Assembly (NCBI GenBank): GCA_964467615.1
Contig: CAYXRK010000006.1
Location: forward strand, 1 to 59,088
Reading direction: 5' to 3'
DNA from: CAYXRK01 sp964467615
GTDB taxonomy: Bacteria; Hydrogenedentota; Hydrogenedentia; Hydrogenedentales; GCA-2746185
Length of the DNA stretch: 59,088 bases
Shown: in pieces, positions 53,722 to 59,088 of the stretch
Numbering within the stretch: the first letter of the stretch is position 1
Layout: each line of letters begins with the position of its first letter
The notes under the pieces: generated by a model
Told to the model about the DNA's origin: nothing
Database searches by the model: none
What the model saw: only the letters and a program-made list of their open reading frames with translations
Made by a program: the position numbers and the translations under genes

Positions 53722-54189
53722 ATGAAAAAGACAGTTCTTTTTGTGGGAGTAATGGTGTTGGGTGCCGGTATCGCTCTGGCCAGTTCGCTGACCGTTCCGT
53801 TCTTCTTGGATCGTGCTCCGTCTGACGGATCGTTTCCGCCCAGTTCGTTGGAAGCGTCGTACATCGCGCTTCACAACAACACGGCCAGCAGCATCGTGGT
53901 CACAGTCGACTACTATGACGCAGGTCAGAACGGTACGGTTGATCACCAAACGCCGGTTCCGAACACCTTCCTGCTACCCGCGAATGCGACCTATGGGTTC
54001 CGCCCGGTAGGAAACGACCCGACGACAGAAGTCAACGGCGTGATTATTCCGAACATGCCAGGTGGCGAACAGGCCGGTACCGCGACCCTTACCTGGGCGA
54101 GCACCAATCCGGCCGATATTCAAGGCCGCTTATTGCAAATCGGACCTGGTACCACAGCATCCATGTACTTGCTGCCTCCGGGACAATAG
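53722..54189 (+). CDS. Small secreted protein of unknown function
   Basis: A 155-residue protein with a clear signal peptide (MKKTVLFVGVMVLGAGIALAS) and a mature beta-rich part with N/T/S-rich segments (SYIALHNNTASSIVVTVDYY, GTATLTWASTNPA). It is probably a single immunoglobulin-like or jelly-roll domain exposed outside the inner membrane; no family is recognised. GGGAGGAGGTG lies 7 nt before the ATG, the strongest ribosome site in the window. A high-quality terminator follows the gene. Together these suggest a strongly expressed stand-alone gene. Confidence 0.72.
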   Translation: MKKTVLFVGVMVLGAGIALASSLTVPFFLDRAPSDGSFPPSSLEASYIALHNNTASSIVVTVDYYDAGQNGTVDHQTPVPNTFLLPANATYGFRPVGNDPTTEVNGVIIPNMPGGEQAGTATLTWASTNPADIQGRLLQIGPGTTASMYLLPPGQ

Positions 54190-54245
54190 TCCTGTCGAAG
54201 CGCGAAGCATGGTTTAACAATCCCGACAAGACATATTACATACTC

Positions 54246-54290
54246 CAGGGTGGGCATGTCGGAAGACATCCCCACCCTGTTTTATTTCTT
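54246..54290 (+). terminator. Rho-independent terminator with GNRA tetraloop
   Basis: 15-bp stem CAGGGTGGGCATGTC/GACATCCCCACCCTG (one mismatch) closed by GGAA and followed by TTTTATTTCTT, 57 nt after the small secreted protein stop codon. Confidence 0.9.
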
Positions 54291-54297
54291 CCCACCG

Positions 54298-55944
54298 TCA
54301 CTGCTCGGGTTCGCCCCGCTCCCTCTCTATCGCGTTTCGGGCGAAATCTCTTGCCTGGGTCGCATCGGCGTCGTCCGGTCGTAGCGCAAGGAATCGGTCG
54401 AAAGTCCGTACCGCGTCCTCGAAACGAGTGCTGTTGAGATACGCGATCCCAAGATTGAAGAGGACGTCCGGATCGTTCGCGTCAATGGCGTAGGCCGCTT
54501 CTAGCTGTTCGACGGCTTCCGGCAGACGGCCTGCTTCACCCAGCAGCGTCGCCAGGTTGATTCGTGCATTGACGTAGGCCGGCCAAATCGTGATCGCCTC
54601 GCGATAGTGTGCTTCCGCTTCCGCCCTTCTTCCCTGTGCGTTCAAGTCGTTGGCCAAGTTGAAGTGGCAGCGGAAATTTCCGTCTGTGACCGCAAGGGCG
54701 TGACGGTACAACGATTCGCTATCGCGCCAATGCCGGGCCTGAAAAAAAGTAGAGACGGCCAACGCGGCCAGCGCCAGAGACACGATTGTCCCCGAAATGC
54801 GCGTGGCGTCTCTGCGCCCCGAAACTCCCCGTGCAGCCACGAAGGCCAGCACCACATAAATGCCGATCTGCGGAATGTAAACGTAGCGATCTGCGCCGGA
54901 GTGTGCCCCGATTTGCACCAGGCCGCAGGCAGGAGCGAGTGCGACCGCGAACCAGGACCATCCGAAAAAAAATTCCGGCAGTCTACGCGCCGACAGGATC
55001 GCGAGTACCGTCACGACGAGCAGCGTTGCCACCGCTGCCGCGGTTTCGCCCGCGCCGATCTCCGCGCCGCGATGAGGATAAAAAACCGCGAGGTCGACAG
55101 GCCACGCGATCTGACGCAGGTAGCGAATCGCCGAGGTCAATGCGCCAGCCATCCGTACGTCCAACGGGTAAGCCAGGCCCCCGCCCACGGCGCCTACATC
55201 GCGTTGCGTGAAGTACGTGACGCCGATCATGATCGCGGCGATGACTACGAACGGGACCTTCTCGATCAAAATTCGTTTGATGCGTGGCGATTCCGCGACC
55301 CGAAATTCGAACCGGCGCAAAGGCCAGTAGTCGGCGAGTATCAGCAAACCCGGAACGGTGACAACCGAGGCCTTTGCCATCAACGCTGCGCCGAACAACA
55401 ACAAGGCGCCTGCGTACGCGATTGCGCCGCCATTCCTCGCATGCCTCACGTACGCGTGCATGGACCACAACGCGAGAAACGCGCTCAGCACGTCCTTGCG
55501 GCTCGCGATCCAGGCCACCGGCTCCACGCTGAGCGGATGGACGGCGAACAGCGCCGCGGCGATCAGCGACGGCCAAACGCCCCCTGTCATGCGCCACAGC
55601 AGATATCCGAGCAACGCGACGTTGCCCAAATGAAGTGCAATGTTTGTTGCATGGTGTACCGGGGCACGCACGCCGAACACCTGAATCTCGGCCATGTACG
55701 AAATCAGCGTCAGTGGATACCAATTGCCCATGTGCGCGTGAGTGAAGGCGCCGCGGACATTGGCCCAGGTCAGGCCCGTATTCACAAGGGCATTCTCGGC
55801 GACGTACTGCGGATCGTCGTACGAAACGAATCCGGCCCAAAAAAGAGGCGAATACGCCGCGATCGTCAACCCAAAAACCGCGAGTATCGCGGCGGCGATC
55901 GCGCCGAGAGACTTGGTCGATCGCTCCTCTCGGCTATCGATCAC
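54298..55944 (-). CDS. TMTC-like membrane glycosyltransferase with TPR repeats
   Basis: A 548-residue protein with about ten N-terminal transmembrane helices and an early catalytic-type loop FVSYDDPQYVAENALV. The segments FAVHPLSVEPVAWIASRKDVL and ILADYWPLRR are shared with TMTC/PMT-like O-mannosyltransferases. Residues ~400-540 hold three to four TPRs (GNFRCHFNLANDLNAQGRRA, PDVLFNLGIAYLNSTRFED). It may glycosylate exported proteins; the substrate is unknown. The start is GTG 55944. It is convergent with the small secreted protein, sharing the terminator region. Confidence 0.85.
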   Translation of the reverse strand: MIDSREERSTKSLGAIAAAILAVFGLTIAAYSPLFWAGFVSYDDPQYVAENALVNTGLTWANVRGAFTHAHMGNWYPLTLISYMAEIQVFGVRAPVHHATNIALHLGNVALLGYLLWRMTGGVWPSLIAAALFAVHPLSVEPVAWIASRKDVLSAFLALWSMHAYVRHARNGGAIAYAGALLLFGAALMAKASVVTVPGLLILADYWPLRRFEFRVAESPRIKRILIEKVPFVVIAAIMIGVTYFTQRDVGAVGGGLAYPLDVRMAGALTSAIRYLRQIAWPVDLAVFYPHRGAEIGAGETAAAVATLLVVTVLAILSARRLPEFFFGWSWFAVALAPACGLVQIGAHSGADRYVYIPQIGIYVVLAFVAARGVSGRRDATRISGTIVSLALAALAVSTFFQARHWRDSESLYRHALAVTDGNFRCHFNLANDLNAQGRRAEAEAHYREAITIWPAYVNARINLATLLGEAGRLPEAVEQLEAAYAIDANDPDVLFNLGIAYLNSTRFEDAVRTFDRFLALRPDDADATQARDFARNAIERERGEPEQ

Positions 55945-55981
55945 GGCAGACGGACCAATAATGGGCCTCGTTTCGGGTCGT

Positions 55982-57583
55982 CTACGCGCGCGTCAGGGTC
56001 GCCGCGCGGGCCCGTGATTTGAACAGCAGATATTCGATGCTGTCGACCAGCGCTTCATACGAGGCGGTGATGATGTTCTCCGACACGCCCACCGTATACC
56101 ACGCGTCTTCGCCGTCGGAAGATTCAATCAACACGCGTGTCTTCGCGCGCGTCGCGCTTTGGCTGTCCAATATGCGGACCTTGTAGTCCTCCAGGCGAAG
56201 TCGATTAAGTTCCGGATACATCCCCTCGAGCGCGCGCCGCAGCGCTTTATCCAACGCGTCCACCGGACCGTCGCCCTCTGCCGCCGTGTGGCATCGCTCA
56301 CCGGTCGGGAGCGTCAGCTTCACGGTCGCTTCAGACAACGAAGTTCCGTCATGGCCGCGGCAGGTGATGCTCACGTGGTAACCTTCGAGCGTAAAGAACG
56401 AGGGAAAATCTCTGCCCGCCCGGCGAATGAGTAATTCGAGCGACGCATCGGCGCCTTCAAACTCATATCCCTCGCTCTCGAGTTCCTTCACCTTCGCGAG
56501 AATCGCGCGCGTCACGGGATTATCGCGGGCCAATTCGATGCCGAGTTCGGCTGCCTTTTCCGTCAAACTCGATCGGCCGGATACTTCGCTCACGGGAATG
56601 GTCGTTGCGTTTCCTACCTGTTCCGGCGCGATGTGCTCGTAGCTGGACTTGAGTTTCCGCACGGCATCGGCGTGCATCCCCCCCTTGTGCGTGAACGCGT
56701 CGCGTCCCACGTAGGGATCGAATTCCCGCGGCGCCATGTTCGCCAATTCGGCCACCAGCGTGCTCAGATGCGTAAGCCGCGCGAGCTGCTCCGGCCGCAC
56801 GACGTCTCGGCCCATCTTCAGTTGCAGATCTGGAATGATCGTGCATAGGTTCGCGTTTCCCGTCCGCTCGCCGTAGCCGTTGATCGTCCCTTGGACGTGT
56901 GTCGCGCCTTCCAGCACCGCTTGGATCGTGTTCGCCACGCCGCAACCGGAATCGTTGTGCGCGTGGATGCCGATCGTCGCGCCGTCAAGCCGTTGGCGAA
57001 CCGCGCGTACCGCCTCGGCAATTTCCCACGGGAGTCGCCCGCCGTTCGTGTCGCAAAGAATGATCACTTCAGCGCCGGCGCGCCATCCGCGCTCCATGGC
57101 GGTCAATGCGTACTCGCGGTCCTCGAAATAACCGTCGAAGAAATGCTCGCCGTCGAGAAACACGCGCCGCCCTTGCGAGCGCAGATAGTCAATCGAGTCC
57201 TCGATCAACAATAGGTTGTCGTCAAGGCTGACGCGAAGAATTTCTTTCACCTGTGTCGGCGAGGACTTCGCGAAAATCGTTACGATTTCCGTCTTCGCGC
57301 TAAGCAGCGCGCCGATGTTCGGGTCATCTTCAACGCCGCAGCCGATGTGCCGCGTGCTGCCGAAGGCGGCCATCTTCGCGTGCCGAAGATCGAGATCGCG
57401 CGCCCGCTCGAAAAGTTCGACCGCCTTGGGGTTTGAACCAGGCTGGCCGCCTTCGATGAAATTCACGCCGAACTGGTCCAGTTCCCGGACCACGCGAATC
57501 TGGTCCTCCGCGGAGAACTTGATGCGCGGGCCCTGCGCGCCATCGCGCAACGTAGTGTCATATATATCTATTGTTGTGTTCAT
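55982..57583 (-). CDS. cimA: (R)-citramalate synthase
   Basis: Condenses pyruvate and acetyl-CoA to citramalate, the first step of the threonine-independent isoleucine route. An HMGL-like TIM barrel covers ~1-270, with the catalytic motif YDTTLRDGAQG and the metal HxH in GIHAHNDSGCGVAN. The LeuA-type regulatory dimer domain spans ~400-530. At 533 residues and with GPRIKFSAEDQIRV, it matches the CimA type more closely than 2-isopropylmalate synthase. Homocitrate synthase is a less likely alternative. Confidence 0.9.
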   Translation of the reverse strand: MNTTIDIYDTTLRDGAQGPRIKFSAEDQIRVVRELDQFGVNFIEGGQPGSNPKAVELFERARDLDLRHAKMAAFGSTRHIGCGVEDDPNIGALLSAKTEIVTIFAKSSPTQVKEILRVSLDDNLLLIEDSIDYLRSQGRRVFLDGEHFFDGYFEDREYALTAMERGWRAGAEVIILCDTNGGRLPWEIAEAVRAVRQRLDGATIGIHAHNDSGCGVANTIQAVLEGATHVQGTINGYGERTGNANLCTIIPDLQLKMGRDVVRPEQLARLTHLSTLVAELANMAPREFDPYVGRDAFTHKGGMHADAVRKLKSSYEHIAPEQVGNATTIPVSEVSGRSSLTEKAAELGIELARDNPVTRAILAKVKELESEGYEFEGADASLELLIRRAGRDFPSFFTLEGYHVSITCRGHDGTSLSEATVKLTLPTGERCHTAAEGDGPVDALDKALRRALEGMYPELNRLRLEDYKVRILDSQSATRAKTRVLIESSDGEDAWYTVGVSENIITASYEALVDSIEYLLFKSRARAATLTRA

Positions 57584-57611
57584 CGATTGGATAAAGTTCC
57601 CGCGTTGCGGC

Positions 57612-58838
57612 CTAGGCCGCCGAAAATTCTATCACTTCCCGCTCAATCATGGCGGGCACCAGTTCGTGTCCCGCGGGGAACAATACGCCCGCCTTCGCCG
57701 CTTCCGCCTCGGAATACCGCGTCAATCCGTTCGAGCGTACACCCGGGCCCCAGAGTATGAACGGCACCGGACCTTGCGCGTGCGTCCGCGTTTCAAGCGC
57801 GGTCACGTGGTCCGGCGCGACTAAAATGCGGACGTCGCCCGCCGCGCGCGCAAATTCGTGGCACGGTCCCACGACGCGCCGATCGAGGTCTTCGATCGCG
57901 CGCAGCTTATGGTCGAGCCGGCCCTCATGGCTCGCCTCGTCGGGTGCTTCGATGTGCAGGTAGGCGAAGTCGACGCGCGACAAGGCGTCTATCGCCGCCG
58001 CGACTTTTCCCTCGTAGTTGGTGTCGAGGTATCCCGTCGCACCGGGTACGCGTATGACTTCGAAGCCCGCGCAACGGCCGATGCCGTTGACAAGATCGAC
58101 CGCGGAGATCACCGCGCCATCGATCCCAAAACGGTCACGATAGGTTGTCAGACGAGGCGCGGTACCCTGCCCCCAAAGCCAAATGGAAGTCGCGGGAAGT
58201 TTTCCGGAGTCCTGGCGCGCTCGATTCAACGGGTGGTCTCGGAGCAGTTCTTGAGATCGGATCATTAATTCGCGCGGAAAGTCCGCCGCCGCCCCTGCGG
58301 GTAAATATGCTTCGTAGTCTCGGCCGATGATATCGTGCGGTGGCGTGCATTTGAGGGCGGCGAGCTCGTGCGCGTGGTGTGGGTCCGTTGTCACTTTCGC
58401 GAGGTGGCGATAACTTACGCCGCCGTAGAATTTGAGAGTCGCCGATCCTACTATCGAGTTCACCTCGTTGATAAGCTCGTGCGCGAGTTTAGTCTCGATG
58501 TGGTCCGCCGTGAAATCCTTCATCCGCCCGTCTTGTAACGTCACAAGATTGCATCGGAAGACGACATCGTTGACGCCCATGGGTATCGCCTGGTTGGCGG
58601 CTTCCAGCGGAGCCCGCCCGGTGAACGCCTCGGCGGGGTCATATCCGAATAGTGAGAGGTTTCCAATGTCGCTGCCGGCTGGATAGGCGTCCGGAATCGG
58701 GCAGAACAACGCGGTCAGGCCTTCGCGTGCAAGGCGATCCATTGCCGGCGTCCGCGCGACAGCTAGTGGTGTACTGCCGGCGCAGTCTGCACGAGGGAAA
58801 TCGGCCATTCCGTCGCCGACAATTACGAGGTTTTTCAT
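57612..58838 (-). CDS. apgM: Cofactor-independent phosphoglycerate mutase (archaeal type)
   Basis: Interconverts 3- and 2-phosphoglycerate. A 408-residue alkaline-phosphatase-superfamily enzyme: the metal and active-site serine segments are VGDGMADFP near the start and SDIGNLSLFGYDP near 60, with HIEAPDEASHEG and APDHVTALETRTHAQGPVP downstream. It is the ApgM, not the GpmI, type. Divergent from rsmG; no other glycolytic gene is adjacent. Confidence 0.93.
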   Translation of the reverse strand: MKNLVIVGDGMADFPRADCAGSTPLAVARTPAMDRLAREGLTALFCPIPDAYPAGSDIGNLSLFGYDPAEAFTGRAPLEAANQAIPMGVNDVVFRCNLVTLQDGRMKDFTADHIETKLAHELINEVNSIVGSATLKFYGGVSYRHLAKVTTDPHHAHELAALKCTPPHDIIGRDYEAYLPAGAAADFPRELMIRSQELLRDHPLNRARQDSGKLPATSIWLWGQGTAPRLTTYRDRFGIDGAVISAVDLVNGIGRCAGFEVIRVPGATGYLDTNYEGKVAAAIDALSRVDFAYLHIEAPDEASHEGRLDHKLRAIEDLDRRVVGPCHEFARAAGDVRILVAPDHVTALETRTHAQGPVPFILWGPGVRSNGLTRYSEAEAAKAGVLFPAGHELVPAMIEREVIEFSAA

Positions 58839-58847
58839 GGCAAGTAG

Positions 58848-58877
58848 TTGAGAGGGGTTGTTTTCGGACAGTATGAT
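58848..58877 (+). promoter_or_regulatory. Candidate rsmG promoter
   Basis: TTGAGA at 58848-58853 and TATGAT at 58872-58877 with an 18-bp spacer, about 64 nt before the ATG at 58941, in the short divergent gap. Confidence 0.5.
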
Positions 58878-58940
58878 ACTTATTCACTACTGGCTCTTCA
58901 ATTCGTTGGGCATCTTCGAATCATAGTGAATACTAAAAAG

Positions 58941-59088
58941 ATGAAATATGATGAATCAGTTGACGTACTGAAGACCCACTTCGGATTCCAGGTTCCACGT
59001 GGAACGTCTGTGCTTTTTTCTCAATACATCTCGCTTATTCGTGAATGGAATCGATTCGCTGGACTAGTTTCCCCCGCCGACGAGGTGA
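58941..59088 (+). CDS. rsmG: 16S rRNA (guanine-527-N7) methyltransferase, N-terminal fragment
   Basis: The first 49 codons only; the gene runs off the window. The translation (LFSQYISLIREWNRFAGLVS, then PADEV) matches the RsmG/GidB N-terminus, whose typical form is L..Y..LL..WN...NLT....EE. The ATG at 58941 is used; a GTG at 58926 is in frame. A parS-like palindrome lies within codons 17-22. In many bacteria rsmG is followed by parA and parB near the origin, but those genes are outside the window. Confidence 0.8.
   Translation, partial: MKYDESVDVLKTHFGFQVPRGTSVLFSQYISLIREWNRFAGLVSPADEV
58991..59006. promoter_or_regulatory. parS-like ParB binding site 2
   Basis: GGTTCCACGTGGAACG, with a perfect 14-bp palindrome GTTCCACGTGGAAC at 58992-59005 inside the start of rsmG. 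It is related to the parS consensus TGTTTCACGTGAAACA and to the site at 26025-26040. Confidence 0.7.

Noticed and set aside
1..59088. tRNA, rRNA or CRISPR loci
   Set aside because: No cloverleaf with CCA-end signature, rRNA-like block or regularly spaced repeat array was recognised by eye.

Overview
The window is a GC-rich (visibly about 60 % or more) bacterial chromosome segment from a Gram-negative-type cell. It encodes Lgt and lipoproteins, an RND/TolC-type metal efflux system, and a PilB/GspE-class ATPase. One 10-N run at 46205-46214 and short dispersed repeats typical of assembled environmental genomes suggest a metagenome-assembled scaffold. Gene content and style (SufBCDSU, CimA, archaeal-type phosphoglycerate mutase, TPR-bearing membrane glycosyltransferases, retropepsin-like proteins) would fit a deep-branching uncultured phylum such as Hydrogenedentota or a PVC relative. 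That placement is inference and has not been tested.

Layout. 0-9.3 kb: a coiled-coil protein with a c-di-GMP-type MshEN domain, an exported amidohydrolase, an O-antigen-ligase-like TPR protein, a large FAD/Fe-S oxidoreductase and a glyoxalase-fold protein. 9.6-11.7 kb: NAD salvage operon pncA-pncB. 11.7-13.7 kb: ABC-2 exporter pair. 13.8-18.1 kb: two retropepsin-like proteins, lgt, a cohesin/FN3 surface protein, nadA and a small conserved gene. 18.1-23.7 kb: leftward suf operon (sufB-C-D-S-U) for Fe-S cluster assembly. 24-28.2 kb: pilus/secretion ATPase, a strong candidate oriC, dnaN and a cheX-like gene. 28.2-37.2 kb: sulfotransferase, AIM24-family protein, SDR, orphan AbrB protein, uvrA, a nucleotidyltransferase plus small partner, a ComEA-like protein and a cysteine-repeat secreted protein. 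37.2-45 kb: leftward heavy-metal efflux operon (Cys-rich protein, CusB, CusA, TolC-like). 45-47.2 kb: accessory stretch with an XRE/zinc-ribbon regulator, the N gap, a 175-bp nested palindrome and an AT-rich island. 47.2-56 kb: TPR protein, GT39-like glycosyltransferase, methyltransferase, lipoprotein, a small secreted protein with a textbook terminator, and a TMTC-like glycosyltransferase. 56-59 kb: cimA, apgM and the first codons of rsmG.

How the parts fit. The most informative signal is replication and segregation. An AT-rich 617-bp gap before dnaN carries five DnaA-box-like 9-mers and a parS-like palindrome. A perfect 14-bp parS-type palindrome lies inside rsmG at the right edge, where parA-parB often follow. 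The window is therefore probably the chromosome origin region, with dnaA itself outside it. The remaining genes are mostly housekeeping (NAD, Fe-S, DNA repair, isoleucine precursor, glycolysis) with a metal-resistance operon and surface-glycan functions interspersed.
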